The notes: generated from the letters alone by a model not told the origin. Counted from the first letter of the stretch, positions 11,335-21,659 are shown. The stretch: 40,457 nucleotides of DNA from Hymenoscyphus infarciens (GCA_001414345.1 LLCB01000418.1:1-40457); one strand, 5' to 3'. Made by a program: numbers and translations.

Positions 11335-12135
11335 ATGGCAAGAAAGAAGACAACGCCAGTGGCCGCCGCCCCTACACCTATTATCTTTGATGGAAAAATC
11401 GCCTTGCCAGGCAATCGTACTGTTGCTCCTGACATTGTTGAGAAGACGCGTGCCTTTGCGAAGGGTATCAATGTAGCATACCAAAGAAAGATCGAGCGAA
11501 AGTTTCTCAGAACTCTCAAGAGGGCAGGGGAAACCTCTACCCCTTTCCCACCAGCTTGCAACATGAATTCTTGGCAACTTGCAGTGTACGAAAAGTTTGT
11601 CGCTGAAGCCAAGCCAAATGCGACGGCAGCGGACAAGAACAACCAATTGGACCTGGCAAATGAGAGTATGAGCAAGATGAGCGAAGACAATGAACTGTCC
11701 TCCTCCCCCTCAACCAGTAAGCCCATCCATTTGGTTCAACCTCCAGAGCATCCCTTTGACGACTCCCATCCAGCATCCACTCATACTCTTGCGGGCGCTC
11801 CAGAGTCAGAGCTTGAGCAATTGCTATCAAATGATAGTGTAGAGAATGGTAAGAAGAGCCCCTTCTTAGTGTGGTGGAAACAAAAACATGCTGAAAAAAG
11901 TGGTCCAGACTCTGTATCCGCCTCTAGTTCCACAATACTTGATGACGCAAGACCAACACAAAGAGAAAAGGAGCTTTCAGGACCTAGTCGGCGCATGGAA
12001 CTGAAGGACTGGCAACGCAAGGTGAATACCCTACTAGAGGATTCATCCGATGAAGAAGAGGACGAAGAAGAGGATGAAGGTACGTTTCACATGAGCTTCT
12101 GGAAACTTTTCTTGCTCTAACAATTTCTAGAATGA
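11335..12135 (+). CDS. small orphan protein with acidic C-terminus, intron in penultimate codon
   Basis: Not a family I know. It starts at the ATG at 11335 (MARKKTTP), just after a leader intron. Coding runs to 12079. A 51-nt intron (12080-12130, GTACGT donor, CTAAC branch, CTAG acceptor) then interrupts the codon before a TGA at 12133-12135. The spliced protein is about 249 aa and ends in an Asp/Glu run. Reading through the intron would instead add a short hydrophobic tail ending SFWKLFLL, so retention would swap the C-terminus. Visible features are a basic N-terminus, a conserved-looking globular patch (about residues 20-100, with two Trp/Tyr positions), a Ser/Pro linker and a WWKQKHAEK segment. 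No signal peptide is seen. Likely nuclear, by composition only. Confidence 0.7.
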
Positions 12136-12862
12136 TGTACATCAAGCCACAGAGTCGCATAAAACTTTCTGTCACTTGTCAGTCACTGTACAGCAGGTGT
12201 TTTGGAAAGGGTCCCTTTTACAGTCTGCTAAGCCGAACTTCCTTTACACTCAAGAATATAAGCTGATGTACCCCTTGACAGCCTTCGCCTACATGCCGAA
12301 TAACGAATAACGATTAAAGATCAAAAGAGTTTTGTGGGCACATGAGTTGAACCATGGAGTGCACAGGGTTGATAATCTGGCATGATTGTCTGGAAAGTGT
12401 TGGTATTGGCTGCACAGGAGTTGATATGAAGCCTTTAGTACAGGGCGGAGAGCTAGAGGCTACCCAAGTTCTGCAGATGGTAATGCTTAACTCTTTGAAA
12501 ATTCCTTGAATCCCGTTTTGTCTTTGTTGCTATTTCCATGTTTCGCTTGTGTTTCTACAAGTTCTTGGGCTCTTGTTTTTCTCTTTCTTTCCCTCTCTGT
12601 TCTTCTTTGGTTGTCTCTAACGAGTCAAAAGTGTGCACTGCTCTGCACTGGATACGATACCAACTCTAATAATCTGCCTGGAGGTTTGAGTCTAGGATCT
12701 CATGGTATTTTTGGCTATAACTAAATATCAAGGAAGCAGATTCGTACCCAGACAAAATCAATTTGTCTTGGGTTATCTGTACTTCCAAGATTGTTTCTGT
12801 TTGTCATCTTTAGTGCCTGAACCACCACATTGAGCTATCAAGTGTTCTCTTTCAAACTTCTG
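12136..12862. other. intergenic
   Basis: A hydrophobic open stretch at 12506-12724 has no ATG at its start and looks like pyrimidine-rich non-coding DNA. Nothing else is supported. Confidence 0.35.
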
Positions 12863-13396
12863 GTAAGAGTTGACGTGCACGTCACTTCGCACATTGCTAA
12901 CAATCGCTTACAGATTATAACGGTTCAATTTTCCTCTTGATCCAATACTCCGTCTACCGACCAATTCAACTTACATTGACAACGTTCTTGGGCTTTGGAA
13001 AAACCATCAAACCATCACGGTAAAGCTTCAACAGTATCGCTTGAAAAGAACTTCGTACCACGATCACACTGCCACAGAAGCAGCGGCTGTCAGTCATTAC
13101 CACCAATTTTCAATAACTGCACATATATGCTGACCCTCTACATGTAGGTATTCTCAACCCAGAACAACCCCTTGGATGCCACCGCACCCCCACCAGGAAA
13201 TAAGCACAAGAAGGGGAAGGAGTCTACGGTGGTTACGAAGCAACAAGGCGAGGATCTTCGAAGACGTTACATCACCTTCACTCTCCAAGGAGAGAAGGAA
13301 CGAAAGAAGTCTACACTGGTTACAAAGGAGCAAGGGAGAGAACTTCGAGCAATGTACCGCGCCTACCCTCGCGACTTCCCTAGCAAGGAGTGAGTG
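12863..13396 (+). pseudogene. spliced gene remnant with two copies of a VTKxQG module
   Basis: Two introns of good quality are visible: 12863-12913 (GTAAGA donor, CTAAC branch, CAG) and 13020-13147 (GTAAAG donor, CTGAC branch, TAG). The exon after them is open from 13148 to the TGA at 13394-13396. It encodes two tandem copies of a Lys/Arg-rich module, S-T-[VL]-V-T-K-[QE]-Q-G-x-[DE]-L-R-x-x-Y. This frame has no ATG in the final exon. The first ATG (13176) is in another frame and gives 107 aa. Third-position differences between the copies argue that the module frame was the one under selection. Probably a broken or partial gene; family unknown. Confidence 0.5.
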
Positions 13397-13700
13397 GATT
13401 TTTCTGGGAGAATCCACAAACACTTTGCAATGCGCCTTATTCTGTCCTGCTGCTCTCAGAAAGTATTTGGCTTGGCTTTTCGAGGGTTCGGATGAATAGA
13501 TTAAATCGGCCTCGAAAACTTCCTCGAATCGAATTGGCTTTCCTTGAAGGGTCCCACCACGTTGCGCACTGACAATGGAGACAAGAACCAATTCGCTACC
13601 CTCTTTACCAACACGGCAAGACACAGCAAGGCGCTGATCAGAAGGAGATTGTCTCTACCCCAAGGGTCGAGCCTCGTATCTTGCATGTCAGGATTGATGT

Positions 13701-13856
13701 CCTGAATACAATTCTCCCTTGGGCGGCGAGCAAAGGAGAACCTTGCTGGAAAACCTTGGAAGTATCCAGCCTACGTTGATGTCGCTTTGCCCGTTCTTCC
13801 TTGAAAATTCAATCAAACCCATCGATGGCGAAACATCAAACGTGCTGTGGCTATAG
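13701..13856 (+). pseudogene. isolated coding-like fragment
   Basis: About 51 residues are open from the CCT at 13701 to a TAG at 13854-13856. The composition is protein-like (PEYNSPLGGEQRRTLLENLG at the start) but there is no start codon or splice evidence. It is likely a remnant of the gene family scattered through 12.9-16.1 kb. Function unknown. Confidence 0.3.
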
Positions 13857-14016
13857 TTTCTTCGGCGGATACCCTGGGCACTGATGTCGCAAGAAATCGA
13901 AGACGACGACTTGGACCGAGGGGGGCAAGATCTTTGAATTGTTCTGGATGGCCTACCACCTATGCTCTTCGTAGCTTCGAGGAATGGAAGAGCAAGCGCC
14001 AAGATATGACTCGAGG

Positions 14017-14183
14017 AAGGGCAGCGTAATCATTATATCCTCAATCTCAAAGCAGGTCCAGTCCCTCTGATGCAAGGACACAAGTACGCTGTACGTTGGA
14101 TCTGACGACCACTTTACCACCAGCATCGAGTGGGTCGAAGGAAGGTAGCGTAATTATCACATCCGCACTCCCAAAGCAGGGAC
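14017..14183 (+). repeat. diverged direct repeat (GSVIIxS module)
   Basis: About 43 bp at 14017-14059 recurs at about 14139-14181 with mostly third-position-like changes. Both copies can be read as G-S-V-I-I-[IT]-S-x-x-x-K-Q. The spacing is about 122 bp. It looks like an old tandem duplication inside a coding exon that has since decayed. Confidence 0.55.
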
Positions 14184-14340
14184 CTGATGAATTTGTTTCC
14201 TTGGGGTTGATGGAGTATTGGTATGAATGGGTGGTGACCTGTTTAGCGCCAGCTTTAGGCTGCCGCAAGCCTCTGCGTCCCAGACATCCCCCCTCTGAGG
14301 CATTAACTCATGACTGGAACAAATACGCTCCTGTTGTTGA

Positions 14341-14727
14341 TCGTCACCCCGGTGCGATGGGTGCACATACCGAGTTTGTAACTGGTGTGGATGGCGTCTC
14401 GAGAACCCTCCATCTCGTCGCACACCTTCGTCACCGAGAAGTATCGGTACCGAGGGGTACGACAACACCAGTTCATGCGACGTTGACCCAGGATGGACGC
14501 ATCGACCAGCGGACATGACTCGTGAGTGATTCGCAATCATATTTTGTTTTCAAAAGGGTCCTCATATTAACCTATGTTTAGGTGCCGAAGACTACCAATC
14601 CTTCCTTGCGAGAAATAGTGCTGCATATTCTTATGCTCAAATGCAAGCTCAAAGATTTCTCGCTAGAATGGACAAGGCTGGTATACTTTGGTACCCCCCA
14701 ACATTGCTTCGTTGGTACCTAAGATAG
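14341..14727 (+). CDS. partial gene with CxxC-x4-CxxC cluster and one intron
   Basis: Open from just after the TGA at 14338-14340. A 60-nt intron at 14522-14581 (GTGAGT donor, TTTAG acceptor) joins the exon ending THRPADMT to AEDYQSFLARNSAAYSYAQM and runs to the TAG at 14725-14727, about 108 residues. Near the left end four cysteines are spaced C-x2-C-x4-C-x2-C (CDGCTYRVCNWC), a spacing that can bind zinc; that is an inference. No ATG start was found, so this is a partial or broken gene. An overlapping 140-residue frame (14096-14518) uses another phase, lacks an ATG and reads through the intron donor's neighbourhood less convincingly. Confidence 0.4.
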
Positions 14728-15213
14728 CCATGTCGCCTACTCGAAAGACTCGTCCAGTGGATCCAGACCGTTTTAACAATGGTCGTGTAGCTCTGCGTAG
14801 ATAATGGTCAAGTTTATGCAACCTACGAAGAGACTTTCGATTCGCCGGCCAATGCCTTGACTCGCGACCAGGACAACCTCAGAATAGAGACCCGGCAATG
14901 GGAGATGTTGAAAAATGCAAGGTCTAATGACCGAGGAGGAGAAGAAGCAAGAATGGGAGACCAACCCGCTCTTGAAGCCAGCTCGCTTTCGAGGTATTTC
15001 CGTCACACGTTCCCCTCATGATTTTTAGACCATTTACTAATATACGAGATAGGAGAGTTGGTTGGAGTGTGACTCTCTCAGAGAGGTCCCTACCGTTGCT
15101 CCTATTGCTCCTGATGTCCCTGCTCGAGAGAGAAGGACGAGAAGTGGAAGGACTACCGCTGTTCCCTGTCATTCGAGGTCAGAACTACAACCTGTTCAAC
15201 GAACCCAATAGTC

Positions 15214-16127
15214 GTGGTTAAAGTCCAAATCCTGGTCGCCATCGTCAGATACCGCACGGCACTAAAGATGATTCGTCAGAGGCGGAAAGGCTGGAGTCAA
15301 GGCAAGAAGGCTTGTGACCAAAGAAGATCACTTCTGATGTCTACAACAGTGTCGTTGAGACACTCAAGATTACACAATACGATGAACCAAAAAGCTAGAA
15401 AGAAGCGGAAACCCGAGCCTACGGCACCGGTCGATTTGAAGCCTACCACCGCCGTTACCAAGAAGGCCGTTACCAAGAAGGGCGTTACCAAGAAGGCCGA
15501 AGTACCGCCGTTACCAAGAAGGCCGAAGCACCGCGAGTCCACGGTGGTCACCAAGGAACAAGGACGGGAGCTTCGAGAACGTTAAATCACCTTCCCTCTC
15601 CGAGGAACAAAAGACCGCCGGGAGAGAAGAGAGGAGATTGCTATGGATGTTGGAATCACCTCTTAGGTCATCTCTGTAAGCATCGATAGCCCTTGATAAT
15701 AATTAATATTGATACTTATTAAGATAATTATAGGTTAAGTTCGGCGAGGTCAAGAGACAAGCTAAGCGAGCTACCAAGAAGCTTTTTGCAAAGAAGCTCT
15801 TGGCAAAGAAGGCTCGTCGTGCCAGCAGGGTATCAGGACACTACTCTATCTGCTTCATCCAAGAAACGAAAGGCATCGGTGGCGACCTCAGGCACAAAGA
15901 AGGCTCTTGCAAAGGAGAAGAAACTAGCCCTCGCAGTCACAGAGAGCGAATTGGCAGCAATTAGACAAGGATATACCATAGGAACATTGGCCATTTTCAA
16001 CAACCCACAAACTAAGCATCCAGCTATCTTACTAAATACTAAAATAGGCCGTTGCTTTCACATCTTTGTTTTTCAGTTTCCTTTCCTTGCGCCGTCAAAT
16101 CAAATAACCTTAAGGAATTTGATTTGA
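15214..16127 (+). pseudogene. Lys-rich gene remnant with VTKK repeats and third VTKxQG module
   Basis: Pieces of coding-like sequence occur in several frames. At about 15450-15525, 15-bp units code V-T-K-K-[AG]. They are followed by a third copy of the S-T-V-V-T-K-E-Q-G-R-E-L-R-E-R module seen at 13.2 kb, ended by a TAA where the earlier copies have Tyr. A 58-nt intron-like segment (15676-15733) precedes a very basic Ala/Lys stretch (ATKKLFAKKLLAKKARRAS). The frame then changes to SGTKKALAKEKKLALAVTES. The basic Lys/Ala repeats resemble histone H1-like or other nuclear tails in composition only. The frame changes and internal stops make this a decayed gene, or more than one. Confidence 0.45.
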
Positions 16128-16796
16128 CAGCTTACCACGCATCGTTCAAATCAACCTCGGATCTTTCGCTAGAGATTCCAACCAACCTCCAAATCGAGAC
16201 CAGCCAGCCAAGCCAGATGGGGACGGAAGAAATTCAGACGTTAGGAAGAATAATTACGATATTAGGTGCTTGTGCAAGGATGCTTTAGAGAACCCCTTTT
16301 ACACTTTTGCTTTTGACTCCTTGTCGTCTTCGTGCTGTGCTTCGCTCTCTCGCTTGAACCTCGCACTCTTCTAGTGGACCTGCTTTATTCACTGAATATC
16401 TCAACAGTCATTTCCTACAATAAAGCGATTATAACAAAGATGCTGGCATAGATATCGTTGTAGCCGTTGACTATTTCCTATTGTGGAAGTAAATTAATGC
16501 TTTTCACAAGAGAAAAACATTGTAGAAGGAAGTAACTGTAGGACAGTCGCTGCGTACATAATGCAAGAATCAAGCGGCAGACAAGGAGTTCCCCTCTTAC
16601 ATTCAAGCTAGCTCCTTTTTCAATAATTTTGGAACCTTAACTCTTGTTCTGGGCTGTTTCCTTTATCAACAGTGGGTCAGGGGGGTGTAAGACTTACGTC
16701 CGTTGCTACGGTGGGTAAAATTTCAGCACAAGGGCTCTTGTGAACATCACCGCGAGTCCAGCAATTGAGAGCCACCACCCGTCCTTTGAATCGCAT
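16128..16796. other. no gene recognised
   Basis: Short frames only. The right end may include the worn N-terminal part of the caspase-like relic. Confidence 0.35.
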
Positions 16797-17360
16797 TCAT
16801 TGCTCTGGCATATTTTTCACATTCATCTTCTGCACATTGGCCCTTCACTTTTCGGTGACAGTAGAGATACTTTGACGTGGGCAGGGTAAGTTAGACAAGC
16901 TTCAAATTTCGAATCACGGCCAGCTAATGTTTACAATAGAGAGCTTGAGGACGCCGCCCCTGAAATCTCCAGCAAACCAGTACAAAACCTTTTCGAAAAC
17001 AGCCGCTCCGATTGTCTCCTTGTGTATGATTGCTGTCACTCAGCAGCTACTACCTACAACGAAGCCAGCCGCATTACCGACCATTTTGCGGCGTGTGGCT
17101 CAGAATAATTAGCTTGGGGACCTGGTCCAAAATCCTTCTCCCATTCGTTGATCAGAGTGCTGCAGCAGCATTCAAAAGAAGAGTTCTCTGTGAAGCAATT
17201 GTTCGCCTGCACGATGCGGCGACTCCAGGGCGTACCAGACACCAGGACCCCCTTATATCAGACTTTGACGGAATACCAAGGTGGGGAGATCGTCCTGCGA
17301 AGTCTCCTACTAAACAACCCTTCTTTCAGACATGTCAGCAGAGAACCTAAACGAGAATAA
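16797..17360 (+). pseudogene. caspase-like (peptidase C14 family) C-terminal relic
   Basis: A 54-nt intron (16886-16939; GTAAGT donor, CTAAT branch, ATAG acceptor) joins SRDTLTWAG to ELEDAAPEIS. The frame then reads DCLLVYDCCHSAATT (16.99-17.05 kb), the strand-plus-catalytic-Cys signature of fungal caspase-like C14 domains (compare D-x-C-H-S-G in metacaspases). The typical downstream order follows: ITDHFAACG, GPGPKSFSHSLI, FSVKQLF and RTPLYQTL, ending at the TAA at 17358-17360. A premature TAA at 17106-17108 sits inside the conserved A-C-G-x-E...G-P-G stretch. The upstream strand that should hold the His-Gly dyad is unrecognisable. In fungi such domains occur in self/non-self and cell-death proteins, including NLR-like ones. 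Here it is broken and probably inactive. Confidence 0.75.
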
Positions 17361-20300
17361 ACTTGGCATTGGCGGGGAAAGGAGAAGTAGCCGTGGAATG
17401 TTTGTAACTATATACTAGACATCGGAGGAGGGGGGAGAGGGTTTAGAATAAAGCAGTGTGGTCGATAGTATTATCGTGATAAAATACTATAGTATTTTAG
17501 ATTAATATATTATTATAATATCCTAGTAGTACGTATCCAAATACGCTATAATACTATCGTAATATCGTGATATTATATAGTATATCTTTTAATAACTTAT
17601 AAGCGCTAAAACCCACTTTTTCTTAAAATAAGGCTATTTATACTTTTTCTATATACTCTTTTATTACTTACTTATTAGACTAAAATAATTTTTATTCATC
17701 GATTTAGTTAATATTTACCTATAATTAAAGGGTAAAACTTAGTAGAATTCAATATACTAGTCTATTATATTCTAGCTATTAATCTAACGTTGTTATTGTC
17801 GAATTAGTACTTAGTATTAATAGAAACATGTCTAGAAATCTATCTTATATAAGCCACATTTATTACTTTATATTACTCGGGTTAGTTTAAGAGCTATTTA
17901 TATAATTCTTTTTTTTAAAATACTCTATTTAAATAGATCTATAATTCTAGCTATTTAGTACTATATTTTCTATACTATGTGTTATACTATATAGTTTTAA
18001 AAGATAAAGCTAAAAAGAAGTAGAGTTAAAATCTAAGGTAAAAAGCTTAAATATTTAGGCTTAGTAATACTATAATATTATCATAATATTAATTAAAATA
18101 CTAACAATATAAAGAATAATATTATTAAATATCGTAGTATTTAAATAGTATAAATAGTACGTATTAAAGAAGGTTTCTAATAATATATCGTAGTAGTATA
18201 ATATTACAAATACTATCGACTATACTAGAATAAAGAAGAGCAGACACAGGGGTAGTCAAGAGATATAGAAGCTAGAAGAGATAGAGAGGAGTGCTAAAAG
18301 GCTAGAACGAGTTGAAAGACATATTTTCCTATATAGATAGTTTAGATACGTAACTACGACAAAGTTTTAAATCTATAAGGTAAATTCCTAATTATATAAA
18401 ATAATAAGCTTTGAAACGTTATCTAATTCAATAGCTTTAAGATCTCTAAGTAAACTATTATTATCTAGTATCTATCTATATCTTTTATTATAGTTCTTAT
18501 AAAACGTTTTTCAGTTAACTAAACTCCGTTTCTAAACACTTAGATATATATTAGTATAGAACTAATAATTAATAATCTTTTAATAGAGTTAGTATTTATA
18601 ATAAGTAACTTTAAGTTCTAAATATATATTTGAAGCGAGATTCTCTTTCGTCTACTAATATAGATTAATAAAGTAATACAAATATATAGCAACCGTAGTA
18701 GCTTACTATAGAGCGTTTAAATCAATCTTTGATATATAATATATTTCACTCTAAATTAAGACTAGCTTTTAGAGCTAGCTAGCTTTATTAGTTCGTTATC
18801 TTTATAAGCTTCTATAAGTAATCTATAAGAGTGAGAAAGTTAGTTAGAGATAGAATAGTATACTTATATAAATAACTAGATTAATATAGAGATAAATATA
18901 GAGATAGATAAGTATCTAAATAGATATAATATAAAAGTAAAGTAATATAAAGTAAAGAAGGAATAAAGACTAGAAATAATAAGAGATATAGAGAGTATTA
19001 GTAGAGAGTTAGCTAATATAAGAATATAAAACATAAAATATAAAATGAAATAAAATAAAAATAGACTTTAAAAAATACTATTTTCTATTTTTAAAGCTTA
19101 AAAACATATTATATCTCTTTAGTTATTCTTATATCTTATATATAGACGTGTTTAGTAGTCTAGTTAGAAACTACTCTTATTTAGAGTAGTTTTAGACTAA
19201 AATCTAAGTAGCCTCGAACTACGATACTACTAACCTAGTTTAGAAGTGCTAATATATTAAAATCTGAATTAATAGAGTATCTAGATATAAGAGTATAAAC
19301 TTAGAAACGTTCGCTATTACTAAGATATTCTTATATAATTAATCTACCTCGTTCTTTCTATACTTATATATATATAGAAGTTAGTATAGATAGTGTACTT
19401 CTAGAAGGCTTACTTCTTTTTAAGAGCTTTTCTAATAGCTTTTAAAGCTCTTTTAATAGACTTTTAGTAGACTTTTAATACTAGGAGTAGTATTAGTCTT
19501 ATACTATTCTAGAGAAGATATATTAAGTAAAAAGAAGAATAAAAGAGTATAAAAGTAGTAGTAGAAGTAGATAGACAGCTTATATACTTATTTATATTAT
19601 AGACTAATTTATACTAAAATAATATTTTTTTTAGTAAAGCTTTTTAAATATAAGATTATAAGTAAATTATTATTAAATTTCTATATTATTATATACTTTA
19701 GTAAAGTTTGAAGAATAAGATAATACTTTAATAATTTAGTTATATTAGAGCTAGAAATATAAGATTAGAATAACGTTCTACTAAATTATATAGAGTATAA
19801 GAATAACTAAAGAGATAGAGTAACTAAGATAGATTTAGATTTAGTATAAGTATTAATTAATTAATTAATTAATCTACTTAATAACTTTGTATATATATTA
19901 ATTAGATTAGCTTAATTAATCTATTTTAATTATTAATTAATTAATTAATTTAATTAATATATTATTTATATATAGTATATATAAAGCTTATAAAGCCTAA
20001 ATTCAGTAATTAGATATATTATTAATATAAATAGATTACTAAGTAATTAGTAGCTAGTTTATTAAGACTTAAAATAAAAAAGTTACGTTCTAAAAAGACT
20101 ACTTAGAAGGTCTCGCTTAAGCTCTCGGTAGCGTAGGAACGTCGCTCCGACGCCTCTCCGACGCCACCCCGGGGCCCGTCTCGGTCTCCGATAGATCTAG
20201 ACCGTTTACGAGAAATATTAATCAATTAATTAATTAATAGTCTAATTAAGAATTAGACTTTTATTCATCTATAAATAGATTAATTATAGGTTATTAATCT

Positions 20301-20811
20301 AATCTAATCTAATCATTTCTTATACTAGATAGAGCTAAGTCTTTTATATATAATTAATTTATTTTCTACTTTTCTAACTATATATATATATAAACAAAAA
20401 TATATAGTCTTTCAAAATTCTTATTATTTTACTAAGATAATTCTATTTTCGTTCTATATTTTATATCTTATGTTTTTATATTAGCTAACTCTACTAATAT
20501 TCTCTATAAGAAAGCGAATAAAACTCCTCTAAAAAATAGAACGTGACTATTCTTAAGATAGTAGGAACAGAGTAGTTCTAATATACTTGATTTATAAATT
20601 ATATAATTAGTTAATTCTATCTTTAAGAAAAGACTCCAAATATACTAGAATTAACCTCTATTTAGTTTACTAGAATAACTTAAGTCTTTTATACTATCTA
20701 AGTATCTATTTGAAGTAAATGTTACTCGGAGAAGTAGTTAATACTATTTACTTCTAAATGCTTATAGAATTAGCTTGATTAATCTAAAACGTTCTAAAAG
20801 CTTAACTTACT
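17361..20811. repeat. AT-rich, RIP-type block of decayed repeats
   Basis: About 3.4 kb with almost no C or G, stops in all frames and many TA steps. This is what heavy C-to-T change on repeats produces in Pezizomycotina. Internal structure survives: 12-bp inverted ends GTCGATAGTATT (17461-17472) and its complement (18209-18220); an inverted pair at about 19114-19138 versus 19794-19818; and a longer, imperfect inverted pair at about 18975-19050 versus 20440-20505. No protein domain can be read. It is probably several nested old transposons. Confidence 0.75.
20108..20212. other. GC-rich islet inside the AT-rich block
   Basis: About 100 bases of high GC, including CCCCGGGGCCCG and an 11-bp tandem around TCCGACGCC, interrupt the AT-rich desert abruptly. 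No coding signal is seen. It could be a late insertion or a segment that escaped mutation. Confidence 0.5.
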
Positions 20812-20922
20812 TGTCACGGAAAAAGGGGGTCTCACGTGACCCCTTTCTCTGTATATATAGCAGAGTTTTCACCTTCTAAATTTAAGCTCCTTAGAGCGTT
20901 TTTAACCTAAAAATACGTTATA
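20812..20922 (+). repeat. 5' LTR (111 bp)
   Basis: Contains TATATATAG at about 20855, a plausible TATA region, and a near-palindrome GGGGTCTCACGTGACCCC around CACGTG. It carries T at six of the seven sites where the 3' LTR has C. Confidence 0.85.
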
Positions 20923-20935
20923 GTTATGAGCCCGG
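20923..20935 (+). promoter_or_regulatory. primer-binding site, anticodon arm of initiator tRNA-Met
   Basis: GTTATGAGCCCGG directly follows the LTR. Its first 11 bases are the reverse complement of GGGCTCATAAC, the anticodon stem-loop of eukaryotic initiator tRNA-Met. Ty1/copia-type elements such as Drosophila copia use this internal site with a cleaved half-tRNA primer in place of the tRNA 3' end. This suggests that a copia-like (Pseudoviridae) partner drives the element. Confidence 0.75.
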
Positions 20936-21082
20936 TTTGTATGTATAGTATACTCTATAACTTCTGCTTACGTATTTAACGTTGCGACGTATTTGGAACG
21001 CTCTCTGCTGTCGGTTAGTGTAACTAACCCCTCGATGCTTATGTTCGACGAGTATACGGAAGCCTTTCGCGGAAGGCATAAG

Positions 21083-21218
21083 ACTCGTAGTAGAGCTTTC
21101 CTAACTTCGAATACGAGACTCTTCTAACGAGTGCGAACAAGGACTCTCTTAATAAGCGTGGACGGGACTCTCTTATAGGACTCTTAACTTTGAATATAGT
21201 GAAAGCTCTACTACGAGT
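21083..21218 (+). other. long hairpin inside the LTR element
   Basis: A perfect 18-bp inverted repeat (21083-21100 and 21201-21218) encloses about 100 bases holding several GGACTCT-like repeats. A direct repeat built on CGCGGAAGGCA flanks it (about 21068 and 21269). It could be an RNA structure for packaging or dimerisation; that is inference. Confidence 0.6.
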
Positions 21219-21659
21219 AGGCATACTTTAATTAGTAGCTTACTCTTGACGAGCTTATATAAAGCCCTTCGCGGAAGGCAAAAGCCTAGCTACGAAGCTA
21301 GCTACCGCTACTCTTAGGGGTGCCTTTATAAACCGGAAACTCTAAGGGGTGCTTGATTAAGACGATCTAGAAGCCTAGTACTCTACGAAGCTGGTATATA
21401 TATATATAACGCTAACTACGAGCTACTATATCTTACGAACGCTACCCGCTGTCTTTACTAAAATAAGGGAGGAAGTTAGACAGGATCTAGGAGTAGGAAC
21501 TTACCTTTGAGAATGTTATCTAGGATCGCTATTCAGGAGTTTAAAGCAATATACATAGCTCTGCAGAACTCTCTAGAGTAGGAATAGGGGGCGATGTAGT
21601 TAAGGGGTTCTTTTGTAATTTGGTTTGAGTTTATAGGCCTAGGAAGCTGTCTCCTAGAC

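Noticed and set aside
12506..12724. Hydrophobic open frame resembling a membrane protein
   Set aside because: No ATG at its start; the hydrophobicity comes from a T/C-rich tract.
13560..13620. R-T-D-N-G-like residues suggesting a retroviral integrase core
   Set aside because: Only five residues fit. The flanking sequence shows no integrase motifs in any frame.
14096..14518. 140-codon plus-strand frame as a main gene
   Set aside because: It lacks an ATG and competes with the frame that joins across a good intron at 14522-14581. It was kept only as part of the decayed locus.
17361..20811. Mitochondrial DNA insertion as explanation for the AT-rich block
   Set aside because: No mitochondrial gene, tRNA or rRNA pattern could be read. 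TA-rich decay with inverted copies fits RIP-worn repeats better.
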